Shown here piece after piece: positions 1 through 8,422 of a stretch of 64,000 nt of DNA (position 1 is the stretch's first letter; the number at the start of each line of letters is the position of its first letter). The notes under the pieces are model-generated. The model was not told where the DNA came from. It worked only from the letters and a program-made list of their open reading frames with translations, and searched no databases. The DNA lies in assembly GCF_003601985.1 (NCBI RefSeq), contig NZ_QZXA01000007.1:248001-312000 (forward strand). Direction: 5' to 3'. The translations under genes and the position numbers were made by a program. The DNA is from Mesorhizobium jarvisii. GTDB taxonomy: Bacteria > Pseudomonadota > Alphaproteobacteria > Rhizobiales > Rhizobiaceae.

Positions 1-132
1 TCGCCTGACGGCTTGCCGGCCTGACATAGATGTGCGTAGCGTTGCGGCCCTTCAATCCCCGCTTTGGGCACTCGTCATTCTGAAAGCCAGGCAATCGGCT
101 TTCCGTCCGCTTCGCGGACCGCTCCTCACCCC

Positions 133-161
133 TTGGCAATGGGCCGGGCGGCTTGTATAGA
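133..161 (+). promoter_or_regulatory. sigma-70-type promoter of ndk
   Basis: TTGGCA at 133-138 and TATAGA at 156-161 are 17 nt apart, close to the housekeeping consensus. The expected start near 168 gives a leader of about 35 nt before the ndk ATG. Nothing else was recognised in positions 1-132. Confidence 0.6.
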
Positions 162-202
162 GCCCGCCACTCTCAATTCCATTTCTCAGACAAGGAAACC
201 CC

Positions 203-625
203 ATGGCGCTCGAACGCACCTTTTCCATGATCAAGCCGGACGCGACCCGGCGCAACCTCACCGGCGCCATCACCCAGATGCTCGAAGACGCCGGCCTGCG
301 CGTCATCGCATCGCGCCGCGTCTGGATGAGCCGCCGCGAGGCGGAAGGTTTCTACGCCGTCCACAAGGACCGTCCCTTCTTCGGCGAACTGGTCGAGTTC
401 ATGTCGTCGGCTCCGACGATCGTCCAGGTGCTGGAAGGCGAGAATGCCATTGCCAGGAACCGCGAAGTGATGGGCGCCACCAACCCGGCCAACGCCGCCG
501 AAGGCACCATCCGCAAGGTCCACGCGCTGTCGATCGGCGAGAATTCGGTGCACGGCTCCGACGCGCCGGAAACCGCCGCGCAGGAGATCAAGTACTGGTT
601 CTCGGACACCGAGATCGTCGGCTGA
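203..625 (+). CDS. ndk: nucleoside diphosphate kinase
   Basis: A cytosolic enzyme that moves the gamma-phosphate from ATP to other (d)NDPs through a phospho-histidine, keeping the NTP and dNTP pools balanced. The 140-aa product is full length for the family. It begins with the typical ERTFSMIKPDA strand and carries the active-site segment NSVHGSD with His117 as the phosphorylated residue; NPANAAEGTIR upstream is part of the nucleotide site. The ATG at 203 follows an AAGGA-type ribosome site. The gene stands alone, with its own promoter at 133-161 and a strong terminator at 649-680. Identification is secure. Confidence 0.97.
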   Translation: MALERTFSMIKPDATRRNLTGAITQMLEDAGLRVIASRRVWMSRREAEGFYAVHKDRPFFGELVEFMSSAPTIVQVLEGENAIARNREVMGATNPANAAEGTIRKVHALSIGENSVHGSDAPETAAQEIKYWFSDTEIVG

Positions 626-648
626 GCCGATACTGCAAAATCTCATGC

Positions 649-680
649 AAAAGGCCGGCGCTTCGCCGGCCTTTTCATTT
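649..680 (+). terminator. rho-independent terminator of ndk
   Basis: Inverted repeat AAAAGGCCGGCG (649-660) and CGCCGGCCTTTT (664-675) with a 3-nt loop, ending in a T run. It lies between the convergent ndk and the minus-strand gene at 686-1450, and the A/T flanks let it work in both directions. Confidence 0.85.
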
Positions 681-685
681 GGCGA

Positions 686-1450
686 TCAGCTCGCGGCGCT
701 GAAGCGCAGGATTTCGCGGCCGTCCTTGTCCGATATGGCGAGCTTGCCGGCATCGACCTTGTAGGATGCCGCCTTGGCCAAGGCATCGAACAACGCCTTT
801 TCCTCGGCCATCACCTCCGGCGCGCAGGCCTTGTAGGTCGAGCCGATGCCGCTGATGGCGATCGCCTGGCCATCGACCTTGGCGGTGGCGAAGTAGGTGT
901 TGCAGGGGCCGCTGCCGCCCGCCTTGCCAGCCTCGCTGACCCTGAGCGTCGCCTGCGGCGCGGTGATGGCGCCAATCCCATCGACGTAGTCGAGCACCCA
1001 GAGCTGGCCAAAGACGGAAGCCGCCGGCTCGGCGCCTGACGCCACCATTTTGAGCATGATGGTCTGCGGCGCGTCAGTCAGCGGGTCCAGCTGATGGCGC
1101 ACATCGGAAATGAACATCAACTTGCCGTCAACGGTGATCCGCGCCTGCAGCGCATAGGTCATCTGCGACCGGATCACCGAAGGATCGAACTTGATCTCGA
1201 AGCTGATCGGCACCTGGCCGGCCGGCTTGACCGTCTGCTCGCCGATGATCTTGCCCGGTGCATCGGCCAGTGAAACATCGGCAAGCTGGACGGAAAGCAC
1301 GGCGCTGGGCGGCAGGGCGATGCGTTCGCGATAGATCACCTCGCCCCTCACCGCCTTTTCGGCGGCCACGGACAGTTCCGGTACCGCCAGGATGCCGACG
1401 ACCAGAGGCACGAAACCGAAGACGAAGAACTCCGCGAGCCTGTCCAGCAT
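686..1450 (-). CDS. exported protein with YbaY-like and META domains
   Basis: Probable periplasmic or lipid-anchored protein of 254 aa; cellular role unknown. A hydrophobic signal segment occupies about residues 5-30. It is followed by a YbaY/YscW-like beta domain (about 35-135, with GEVIYRERIALPPSAVLSV near its start) and a C-terminal META domain (about 150-254, with the typical GSGPCNTYFA core). META domains occur in E. coli HslJ and other proteins linked to heat or novobiocin resistance. The ATG at 1450 was chosen over an upstream ATG at 1504 because AGGGAGGTGG lies just upstream of it. No operon partner; it converges on ndk. Confidence 0.75.
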   Translation of the reverse strand: MLDRLAEFFVFGFVPLVVGILAVPELSVAAEKAVRGEVIYRERIALPPSAVLSVQLADVSLADAPGKIIGEQTVKPAGQVPISFEIKFDPSVIRSQMTYALQARITVDGKLMFISDVRHQLDPLTDAPQTIMLKMVASGAEPAASVFGQLWVLDYVDGIGAITAPQATLRVSEAGKAGGSGPCNTYFATAKVDGQAIAISGIGSTYKACAPEVMAEEKALFDALAKAASYKVDAGKLAISDKDGREILRFSAAS

Positions 1451-1545
1451 GACCACCTCCCTTGCCCGGACTGCCAATCCCCGGGGCTGATCAACCTCAC
1501 GCAATTGGCCAAAGGATTGCGGTCAATACATGGCTGCGACTGGAT

Positions 1546-2025
1546 TTATTCGGACGGTGACTTCCAGCGCTTTGCCGCCTGGGCGTCGGTTTCCTTGGCC
1601 TCGACCCAGCCACCTTCGGAACCATCGGCGCGATGCTCCTTCTTCCAGAAGGGCGCGCGCGATTTGAGGTAATCCATGAGAAAGTTCGCCGCTTCGAACG
1701 CGGCCTGGCGATGGCCGGAGGCGGCCACCACCAGCACGATATTCTCGCCCGGACGAACCTTGCCATGGCGGTGGATGACGGTGAGGCCCTGCAGCGGCCA
1801 GCGCTCAACCGCCTCGGTGGCGATGCGGCCGATCTCGGCCTCCGCCATGCCGGGATAATGTTCGAGCTCCAGTGCCGAGAGCGCGCCCTGCTCATCGCGG
1901 CAGAGGCCGGAGAAAGAAACCACCGCGCCAATGTCGCTGCGGCCTTGCGTCAGTCCGGCGATCTCGGCGGCGACGTCGAAATCCTCGCGCTGGATGCGCA
2001 CGGTCGGCGCCAGGACGGCCGACAT
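1546..2025 (-). CDS. moaE: molybdopterin synthase catalytic subunit MoaE
   Basis: The large subunit of molybdopterin synthase, which inserts two sulfurs into cyclic pyranopterin monophosphate using the thiocarboxylated C-terminus of MoaD. The 159-aa product shows the family signatures VVSFSGLCRD, LELEHYPGMAE, VIHRHGKVRPGE and the active-site lysine region SRAPFWKKE. The ATG at 2025 is preferred over an in-frame TTG at 2034 because GGAGG sits 9 nt upstream of it and because the TTG overlaps the moaD stop codon. It is last in a minus-strand run pgsA-moaD-moaE. Confidence 0.93.
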   Translation of the reverse strand: MSAVLAPTVRIQREDFDVAAEIAGLTQGRSDIGAVVSFSGLCRDEQGALSALELEHYPGMAEAEIGRIATEAVERWPLQGLTVIHRHGKVRPGENIVLVVAASGHRQAAFEAANFLMDYLKSRAPFWKKEHRADGSEGGWVEAKETDAQAAKRWKSPSE

Positions 2026-2030
2026 GGGTG

Positions 2031-2288
2031 TCAACCTCCGGTCATCGGCGGGAACAGCGCGATCTCGCGCGCGCCCGATATCTTTTCGCGGTGGTCGACA
2101 TGTTCCTGGTTGATGGCAACGCGGATCACGTCGGGATATTGCAGCGCGTGTTCGTAGCCCTCGCCGCGCGATTGCAGCCAGCGCAAAAGGTCGGCGACGG
2201 TCTCGATGCCGGCGGGCAATTCGACATCCTCTTGAGGCATGCCGATCCGTTCGCGCACCCAGGCAAAATAGATAAGGCGGGTCGTCAT
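2031..2288 (-). CDS. moaD: molybdopterin synthase sulfur-carrier subunit MoaD
   Basis: A ubiquitin-fold sulfur carrier of 85 aa. It ends in the diagnostic PPMTGG, whose terminal Gly-Gly is adenylated and thiocarboxylated before sulfur is handed to MoaE. The start at 2288 is one base after the pgsA stop, and the last codons contain the Shine-Dalgarno sequence used by moaE, so the three genes are probably translationally coupled. Length and C-terminus make the call secure. Confidence 0.93.
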   Translation of the reverse strand: MTTRLIYFAWVRERIGMPQEDVELPAGIETVADLLRWLQSRGEGYEHALQYPDVIRVAINQEHVDHREKISGAREIALFPPMTGG

Positions 2289-2289
2289 C

Positions 2290-2886
2290 TCACTCGCCCA
2301 TGATGTGCTTGAGGCCGGCGCGGAAATAGTCGTAGCCGGTGTAGAGCGTGACGAGTGCGGCGATCCACAGCAGCACAAGGCCGGTCTGCGTCGTCAGCGG
2401 GAAGATCTTGTCACCGGCCGGTCCTGCCAGCAGGAATGCGATGGCGACCATCTGGATGGTGGTCTTCCACTTGGCAAGCTGCGTCACCGGCACCGAGACC
2501 TTGAGTGCCGCCAGATATTCGCGCAGGCCGGAAACCAGGATTTCGCGGCACAGGATGATGATGGCCGCCCACAGCGACCAGCCGGCGATGCCGGCATGGC
2601 GATCGGTGTCGGCCGCCAGCAGCAAAAGGCAGGTCGCGACCAGCAGCTTGTCGGCGATCGGGTCGAGCATCTTGCCGATATTGGAGGTCTGCTGCCAGGC
2701 GCGCGCAAAATAGCCGTCGAAATAATCGGTGACGGATGCCAGCAGAAAAATGACCAGCGCCGACCAGCGGGCGAAGTCGCTCGATTTCAGATGGCCTTCG
2801 AGAAAAAAGCACAGCACCACCAGCGGCACCGCGATGATGCGGGCGTAGGTCAGCATGTTGGGCAGGTTGAACGCGCGCTGGGCCAT
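2290..2886 (-). CDS. pgsA: CDP-diacylglycerol-glycerol-3-phosphate 3-phosphatidyltransferase
   Basis: An inner-membrane enzyme of 198 aa that makes phosphatidylglycerol-phosphate, the committed step to phosphatidylglycerol and cardiolipin. It has the CDP-alcohol phosphatidyltransferase signature D-x2-D-G-x2-A-R-x8-G-x3-D-x3-D (DYFDGYFAR followed by GKMLDPIADK) and several membrane helices. The N-terminus (NLPNMLTYARI) is typical. It lies 97 nt downstream of uvrC and is adjacent to moaD, an order often kept in Rhizobiales. Confidence 0.95.
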   Translation of the reverse strand: MAQRAFNLPNMLTYARIIAVPLVVLCFFLEGHLKSSDFARWSALVIFLLASVTDYFDGYFARAWQQTSNIGKMLDPIADKLLVATCLLLLAADTDRHAGIAGWSLWAAIIILCREILVSGLREYLAALKVSVPVTQLAKWKTTIQMVAIAFLLAGPAGDKIFPLTTQTGLVLLWIAALVTLYTGYDYFRAGLKHIMGE

Positions 2887-2983
2887 ATCTGGTGGACTCT
2901 TTCTGCCTGCGTACTCAAATCAGAAGCGAATGTAGGGGGTCAACAGGCCAGATTCGACTGGCCAGCTGAAAGTGCCGAATTTT

Positions 2984-5050
2984 TCAACTTTCGTGAAAAT
3001 GATTGTAGACCAGTTTGGCGACCTGTTCGGAAATACCGTCGACTTTCCTCAGATCCTCGATCGCGGCACGGCTGACGGCCTTGGCGGTGCCGAATGCCAG
3101 CAGCAGCGCGCGCTTGCGGCCGGGGCCGATGCCGGCGATCTCGTCGAGCGGGCTTTTGACCATCTCCTTCTTGCGCCGCGCCCGGTGAGAGCCGATGGCG
3201 AAGCGATGGACCTCGTCGCGCAGCCGCTGGACGAAATAGAGCACGGGGTCGCGCACCGGCAGCGAAAAAGAATCCCTGCCCTTGACGAAAAAGCGCTCGC
3301 GGCCGGCATCGCGGTCCTGCCCCTTGGCAATGCCGATCGCCACGACGCGGTCCTCGATGCCGAGATCGGCGAGAATCTTGCGCACGGCCGTCATCTGGCC
3401 CTGGCCGCCATCGATCAGGATGACGTCGGGCCAGGCCGGGAAGCTGCCGGAGATGTCGTCTTCGACATCATCGCCCGCTTCCACCGAAGCCGCGTCGTCG
3501 GGCGCGACATCGCCATGCTCCTTGAGCAGTCGCGAAAAGCGCCGCTCCATCACCTCGCGCATCATACCGAAATCGTCGCCCGGAGTGATCTCGGTCGAGC
3601 GGATGTTGAATTTCCGGTACTGGTTTTTCACGAACCCTTCCGGTCCCGCGACAACCATGGCGCCGACGGCATTGGTGCCCATGATGTGCGAGTTGTCGTA
3701 TACCTCGATGCGCGCCGGCGGCTTGGCCAGGCCGAAGGTCTCGGCGAAACCGGCAAGCAACCGTCCTTGCGTCGAGGTTTCGGCCAGCCTGCGGCCCAAC
3801 GCCTCCCGCGCATTCTGCAGGGCGTTGTCGGTCAGGTCCTTCTTCTCTCCGCGCTGCGGCACAGAGATCGCAACCTTGCGGCCGGCGCGGGTCGAGAGCG
3901 CCTCGGCCAGCAATTCCTGGTCCTCGACGCCGTGCGACAGAAGGATTGCGCGCGGCGTCGGCTTGTCGTCGTAGAACTGCGCCAGGAACGAGCCCAACAC
4001 CTCGGCCGCTTCCAGGGCAGGATCGGCCTTCGGGAAATAGGCGCGGTTGCCCCAGTTCTGGCCGGTGCGGAAGAAGAACACCTGGATGCAGACCTGCCCG
4101 CCTTCCTGATGGATGGCGAAGACATCGGCCTCGTCGACGGTCGCCGGGTTGATGCCCTGATGGCTCTGCACATGCGACAGGGCGGCCAGCCGGTCGCGAT
4201 AGATGGCGGCCCGTTCGAAATCGAGGTCTTCAGATGCCTGCTGCATGGCGGCCGAAATCTCGGTCTTCACCTTCTGGCTGCGGCCGGACAGAAAATCCTT
4301 CGCCTCGGCGACCAGTTCGGCATAGCCGTCATGCGAGATTTCGCCGGTGCAGGGGCCGGCGCAGCGCTTGATCTGATACAGCAGGCACGGCCGCGTGCGG
4401 TTCTCGTAGAACGAGTTGGTGCAACTGCGCAGCAGGAAGGCGCGCTGCAGCGAATTGATGGTGCGGCCGACGGCGCCGGCCGAAGCAAAGGGGCCGAAAT
4501 AGTCGCCTTTCCGCGACCGCGCGCCACGATGCTTGTAGATGCCGGGCGAGACATGGTCGCCGGTCAAAAGGATATAGGGAAACGACTTGTCGTCGCGCAT
4601 CAGCACGTTGAATCGCGGCCGCAAGCGCTTGATAAGATTGGCTTCGAGCAGCAGCGCCTCGATCTCGGTGCGGGTGACGACGAATTCCATCGTCGACGTC
4701 TCGCGCACCATGCGGCCGATGCGGTTGGTGTGGAACCGGCCTTGCGCGTAGTTGGTGACGCGCTTCTTCAGGCTGCGCGCCTTGCCGACATAGAGCACGT
4801 CGCCTGCGGCGTTCATCATGCGGTAGACGCCGGGTGCGTTGGGCAGCCGTTTGACCATGGTCTGGATCACCTCGGCGCCGACCATGCCTTCGGCATCGCC
4901 GGCATGCGGCGTCCAGTCAATGGCGGTGAAGGCGACATCCGGGCCTGTCGGTTCGACGATCTCCTCGAGCGCCTCGTCCTCGAGGTCGATTTCGGGAGGC
5001 AGGTCATCGGCGCCGCCACGCGCCTTGTTTTTGTGATCCAAAGGACTCAT
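2984..5050 (-). CDS. uvrC: UvrABC excinuclease subunit C
   Basis: The nuclease that makes the dual incisions in nucleotide excision repair. The 688-aa product has an N-terminal GIY-YIG domain (NAPGVYRMM and VLYVGKARSLKKRV, about residues 70-105), a UVR motif in the middle, the RNase H-like C-terminal nuclease domain (VYDNSHIMG and VILIDGGQGQ), and paired helix-hairpin-helix motifs at the end (IAGIGPGRKRALL and VDGIS). The reading frame stays open to 5326, but ATG 5050 is chosen because it overlaps the stop of the upstream SDR gene by 4 nt (ATGA). An acidic extension of about 60 aa precedes the GIY-YIG domain. Confidence 0.95.
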   Translation of the reverse strand: MSPLDHKNKARGGADDLPPEIDLEDEALEEIVEPTGPDVAFTAIDWTPHAGDAEGMVGAEVIQTMVKRLPNAPGVYRMMNAAGDVLYVGKARSLKKRVTNYAQGRFHTNRIGRMVRETSTMEFVVTRTEIEALLLEANLIKRLRPRFNVLMRDDKSFPYILLTGDHVSPGIYKHRGARSRKGDYFGPFASAGAVGRTINSLQRAFLLRSCTNSFYENRTRPCLLYQIKRCAGPCTGEISHDGYAELVAEAKDFLSGRSQKVKTEISAAMQQASEDLDFERAAIYRDRLAALSHVQSHQGINPATVDEADVFAIHQEGGQVCIQVFFFRTGQNWGNRAYFPKADPALEAAEVLGSFLAQFYDDKPTPRAILLSHGVEDQELLAEALSTRAGRKVAISVPQRGEKKDLTDNALQNAREALGRRLAETSTQGRLLAGFAETFGLAKPPARIEVYDNSHIMGTNAVGAMVVAGPEGFVKNQYRKFNIRSTEITPGDDFGMMREVMERRFSRLLKEHGDVAPDDAASVEAGDDVEDDISGSFPAWPDVILIDGGQGQMTAVRKILADLGIEDRVVAIGIAKGQDRDAGRERFFVKGRDSFSLPVRDPVLYFVQRLRDEVHRFAIGSHRARRKKEMVKSPLDEIAGIGPGRKRALLLAFGTAKAVSRAAIEDLRKVDGISEQVAKLVYNHFHES

Positions 5051-5811
5051 TCCGTCATGCCTGTCACATCGGGCGTCTGCCATGCAAGATGCTGGCCGCC
5101 ATCGAGCGCGATCATCTGACCGGTGACCGAGCGCGCATCCCAGAGATAGCGGATGGTGGCGCCGAATTCCGGCAATTCCGGGCCGCGCTTCAGGATCAGG
5201 CCAGCGAGCTGTGCGCCAAAATCGGTATCGTCCTGGCGCACATTCTTCAGTGTCGGGCCAGGCCCGATCGCGTTGACGCGAATGCGCGGGCCGAGCGCCT
5301 GCGCCAGCATCTGGGTCTGGGTCCACAAAGCCGACTTCGACAACGCGTAGGAGAAGTAGCGTGGCGTCGGCCTCCAGACGCGCTGATCGATGATATTGAC
5401 GATCATCCCCTCGCGCCCTTCAGGCAAGGCGCGGGCGAAATTCTGCGCCAACAGCGCCGGCGTTTTTACGTGGATCGCAAAGTGGCGGTCCCAGGCCTGC
5501 CAATCGAAATCCTCAATGGAATCGTCGACGAAAAGCGAAGCATTGTTGACCAGCAGAGAGATTGGACCCAGCGCGGCCTCCGCCTTGCCGACGAGGCCGC
5601 TGACGGCGCTCATGTCGGTCAGATCCGCCCCAACCACGGTGGCGCGGCCGCCGGACTGATTGATCCCCGCGGCCAAGGCATCCGCCTCGTCGTGCGAGCG
5701 ATTGGCGTGGATGGCGACGGCAAAGCCATGGCCGGCGAGGTCTTCGACAATTGCCTTGCCGATCCGTTTCGCCCCGCCCGTCACCAGGGCCGCGGGAGTG
5801 GCTTTGCTCAT
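5047..5811 (-). CDS. SDR-family oxidoreductase, pteridine-reductase/FolM-like
   Basis: A cytosolic NAD(P)H-dependent short-chain dehydrogenase of 254 aa. The cofactor motif TGGAKRIGKAI is the variant seen in pteridine reductases and FolM rather than the usual TGxxxGIG. NNAS follows at about residue 90, and the catalytic Tyr/Lys pair is YALSK. The gene overlaps uvrC by 4 nt, so the two are almost certainly co-transcribed. A reductase of pterins or folates is the best guess, and it would suit the nearby molybdopterin genes, but the substrate cannot be read from sequence. Confidence 0.7.
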   Translation of the reverse strand: MSKATPAALVTGGAKRIGKAIVEDLAGHGFAVAIHANRSHDEADALAAGINQSGGRATVVGADLTDMSAVSGLVGKAEAALGPISLLVNNASLFVDDSIEDFDWQAWDRHFAIHVKTPALLAQNFARALPEGREGMIVNIIDQRVWRPTPRYFSYALSKSALWTQTQMLAQALGPRIRVNAIGPGPTLKNVRQDDTDFGAQLAGLILKRGPELPEFGATIRYLWDARSVTGQMIALDGGQHLAWQTPDVTGMTE

Positions 5812-6224
5812 CTGCTGTCAATCCTCGATTTCGGGCCGAAAACACGACGCCGACGAAATATGGCCCCGCATGCGTTAAACGGCATTCGCACTTGGGGCAG
5901 CATTGTGGCGAAACGCCCGGTTCGGCATGCCGACTCGTCTTGGAGTCGGAACCGCCGGAACGCAATATAGGATGCTGGACTCCTTGCACCAAGCGGTGTG
6001 CAGCGCAGCATGAAATGGCTGCTGACATTTCGCTGTTGCGAAGATGCAACGTCAAGGTTCCGCCTCATTCGCGCCGGGTAATGACCCAAGTTCAGGTTCG
6101 CTTCAGCCGCATTTTGACACGACATTTGGAACCGACGAACGCCAGATCCGTTTCACCCCCCGGACGGGTTGATGGCGATCGTGAGAAACAAGCCTGTGTC
6201 CTGTGGCTTAAGGAGTAAAGAACA
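5812..6224. other. 413-nt divergent intergenic region
   Basis: Upstream region shared by the SDR gene (minus) and the Omp25-like gene (plus). No coding potential was found. The only recognisable element is the EcfG-type promoter at 6128-6152. Confidence 0.5.
6128..6152 (+). promoter_or_regulatory. EcfG-type general stress promoter
   Basis: GGAAC at 6128-6132 and CGTT at 6149-6152 are separated by 16 nt. This matches the GGAAC-N16/17-CGTT consensus of the alphaproteobacterial general stress sigma factor EcfG. It lies 73 nt upstream of the Omp25-like start codon on the same strand. Confidence 0.6.
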
Positions 6225-6881
6225 ATGCAAGCCAATCTCAAATTCGCACGGCCGCTGGCCGTCGCGCTCGGGCTCTTCGCCCTCGGTGGTACTGCCTATG
6301 CCGCAGACGTCGTCCAGGAAGAGCCCCCGGCACCCGCTCCGGTTGCCGAACTGCCTGTCGCATCCTGGGCTGGCCCGTATGCTGGTCTTAACGTTGGCTA
6401 CGGCTTCAGCGGCCGTACCAAGGAGAAGGATTTCGACGTTTCGACCGGCACAAAGGGTTTCGTCGGTAGCGTCTTCGGCGGCTATCAGTGGCAGCAGGAG
6501 AACTTCGTGTACGGCGGTGAAGCCGAACTCGGCTACAACGGCGTCAAGGGTGACGACAACGGCATCAACTCGAAGGGCGGTTTCGAAGGCTCGCTGCGTG
6601 CCCGTCTCGGCTACGCCGTGACCCCGGAAATCCTGCTCTATGGCACCGGCGGTCTCGCCGGCAGGAGCCTGAAGGTGGAAGACTCGGTCATTCCGGCCAG
6701 CGACACCGCCACGATGATCGGCTGGACCGCCGGCGTCGGCACCGACATCAAGCTGACCGACAACGTCTTCGGCCGTGTCGAGTACCGCTACACGGACTTC
6801 GGCTCGAAGAGCTTCGATGGTATCGGCAAGGTAAAGGCGACCGACAACCGCGTCACTTTCGGCCTCGGTATGAAGTTCTAA
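6225..6881 (+). CDS. Omp25/Omp31-like outer membrane beta-barrel protein
   Basis: A 218-aa outer membrane protein of the porin-like OmpA/Omp25 superfamily abundant in Brucella and rhizobia. A cleavable signal peptide ends at AYA|AD (about residue 27). A short Pro-rich linker follows (PAPAPVAELPV), then an eight-strand barrel with the family patterns WAGPYAGLNVGYGF, FGGYQWQ, RLGYAVTP and VEYRYTDFG. It ends in the expected terminal Phe (FGLGMKF). AAGGAG at 6210-6215 sets the start. A stress promoter lies upstream and a strong terminator downstream, so it is monocistronic. Confidence 0.9.
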   Translation: MQANLKFARPLAVALGLFALGGTAYAADVVQEEPPAPAPVAELPVASWAGPYAGLNVGYGFSGRTKEKDFDVSTGTKGFVGSVFGGYQWQQENFVYGGEAELGYNGVKGDDNGINSKGGFEGSLRARLGYAVTPEILLYGTGGLAGRSLKVEDSVIPASDTATMIGWTAGVGTDIKLTDNVFGRVEYRYTDFGSKSFDGIGKVKATDNRVTFGLGMKF

Positions 6882-6901
6882 GTCGTTCAAGCCACGACAC
6901 G

Positions 6902-6932
6902 AAAAAGCCGGGCCTCGCGCCCGGCTTTTTTA
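6902..6932 (+). terminator. rho-independent terminator of the omp gene
   Basis: AAAAAGCCGGGC and GCCCGGCTTTTT form a stem with a short loop, followed by T residues. It sits between the omp gene and the convergent GST gene and probably serves both. Confidence 0.85.
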
Positions 6933-6942
6933 TTGCCGGTGC

Positions 6943-7539
6943 TCAGGCCGGAACCGCCGACTTCAGCTCCGGAAATTTTTCGTCGAAACGCGCTGCCCAG
7001 CGGGTCAACCGGCCACGGCCTTTTTCCCATTTGCCGGCGAAACGCAGCGCGAGATAGCCGAGGCAGGCACGCAACGCCATCTGACCGGCAGTGATCTTCT
7101 TCGGCAGTTTCGGCGGATTGGCATTGAGCAGATCGAGCGCGGCGGTGATCTTCGTCCACTGCCGGTCGAGCCAGGGCTGATAGACCATCTCTTCGGGCCG
7201 GGTGCGGCGCTCATAGACCATCGACAGCGCGCAATCGCAGATGCCGTCGGCCAGCGCCTCCAGCACCTCCGCCTCCAGCCGCTTGTCGGGATTGCGCGGA
7301 AACAAAGCGTTCTTCGAAATCCGGTTGAGGTGCTGGATGATGGCGCGGCTGTCGTGAACAGAACGGCCATCGTCGAGCACCAGCGCCGGGATCTTGCCGA
7401 GCGGATTGGCGCCGATCAGTTCGGCTGGTTTGTCCTCGGTCTTGACCGGCACCAGATCGATCGCGACCCCGGCATAGGCCGCGGCCATCCTTACCTTGGA
7501 GCTGTAAGGAGAGGTGGACGCATAGAGCAGCTTCGGCAT
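6943..7539 (-). CDS. glutathione S-transferase family protein
   Basis: A 198-aa cytosolic GST-fold protein. The N-terminal thioredoxin-like domain shows the candidate active-site Ser in STSPYSSKVRM and the glutathione-binding NPLGKIPAL (cis-Pro) and DSRAI (Glu/Asp-Ser) motifs. An all-helical C-terminal domain follows from about residue 85. ATG 7539 was chosen because AGGAAA lies 6 nt upstream and the family N-terminus (MPKLLYA) starts there, although the frame stays open to 7848. Substrate unknown; it stands alone. Confidence 0.85.
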   Translation of the reverse strand: MPKLLYASTSPYSSKVRMAAAYAGVAIDLVPVKTEDKPAELIGANPLGKIPALVLDDGRSVHDSRAIIQHLNRISKNALFPRNPDKRLEAEVLEALADGICDCALSMVYERRTRPEEMVYQPWLDRQWTKITAALDLLNANPPKLPKKITAGQMALRACLGYLALRFAGKWEKGRGRLTRWAARFDEKFPELKSAVPA

Positions 7540-7957
7540 GATCGGTTTCCTGTTTGCAGGCGCCCAGTGTTGACTGGACAGGCACTTGCGATCAACCGCC
7601 AGAGCGCGAAAAAACAGCAGCCAGAAACCGATGGCGGTTTCCGCTCCAGACATCACGGACAAGCCCACGGACTGGTACGCCGAAACACGCGCAAACGATG
7701 ACGGCAGGTTGACGGGATTCAAACCTGCATTCATCCCACGAACCCGAAGCATCGCACCCGGGCCTTCGCCGACCGCGGCAAGGAGACGATCCAAAGAGCG
7801 AGCGAGGCAGCCAACCGGCGCCTCGCTTTGCTTGCCCCTCGATCCCATCCCGATGTTCAGCCCTCAAGGCTGAACCCCGCTGCCGGACAGCTTCGATCCA
7901 GAGCGTCAGAGCGTCCTTGCGAACCCCGAAGGGATACGCGACGCCCCAACGACTGGT
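7540..7957. other. 418-nt gap without a recognisable gene
   Basis: No supported coding frame. A small hairpin is visible (GTTCAGCC 7855-7862, 5-nt loop, GGCTGAAC 7868-7875) that could end minus-strand transcription from the H1-like gene, though it lacks a T run. Nothing else recognised. Confidence 0.4.
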
Positions 7958-8422
7958 CTACTTCTTGGCCGGAGCCTTCGCCTTCGCAGGCGCTGCCTTG
8001 GCCTTCGGCGCGGCGGCTTTCTTCACCGCGGGCTTTGTCGCGGCCGCCGCTGCTTTCGCGGCCGGTTTTGCCGCCGCCTTCGCGGCGGGCTTTGCCGCTG
8101 CCTTGGCGGGCGCTGCTTTCTTGGCTACGGGCTTGGCCGCGGGCTTCGCCGCTGCCTTGGCCGCCGGCTTCTTCGCCGGTGCTGCCTTCGCTGCCGGCTT
8201 TGCCGCTGCCTTGGCGGGCGCTGCCTTCTTCACTGCTGGCTTTGCCACAGCCTTGGCCGCCGCCGGCTTCTTGGCCGGTGCTGCCTTCGCCGCAGGCTTT
8301 GCCGCCGCCTTCGCAGGCGCTGCTTTCTTCACTGCTGTTGCGGCCTTCGCCGCGACTGCTTTTGCGGGTGCTTTCTTTGCCGGTGCCTTGGATGCCGGCG
8401 CTTTAGATGACTGCTTAGCCAT
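7958..8422 (-). CDS. histone H1-like Lys/Ala/Pro-rich protein
   Basis: A 154-aa low-complexity basic protein made almost wholly of Ala, Lys and Pro in AAKPAAK, KKAAPAK and APAKKPA units. It resembles the tails of eukaryotic histone H1 and bacterial AlgP/HctB-like proteins, which bind DNA non-specifically. The start (MAKQSSKAP) at 8422 has AAGGGG upstream; an in-frame ATG at 8473 is less likely. Because of the skewed composition the opposite strand is also open over the whole length, but that frame is pure Ala/Phe/Gly and is an artefact. The repeats make it prone to slippage and length variation. A nucleoid-associated role is inference. Confidence 0.75.
   Translation of the reverse strand: MAKQSSKAPASKAPAKKAPAKAVAAKAATAVKKAAPAKAAAKPAAKAAPAKKPAAAKAVAKPAVKKAAPAKAAAKPAAKAAPAKKPAAKAAAKPAAKPVAKKAAPAKAAAKPAAKAAAKPAAKAAAAATKPAVKKAAAPKAKAAPAKAKAPAKK

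Noticed and set aside
2972..5119. Plus-strand open frame of 715 codons over uvrC
   Set aside because: Antisense shadow; uvrC on the minus strand has all family motifs.
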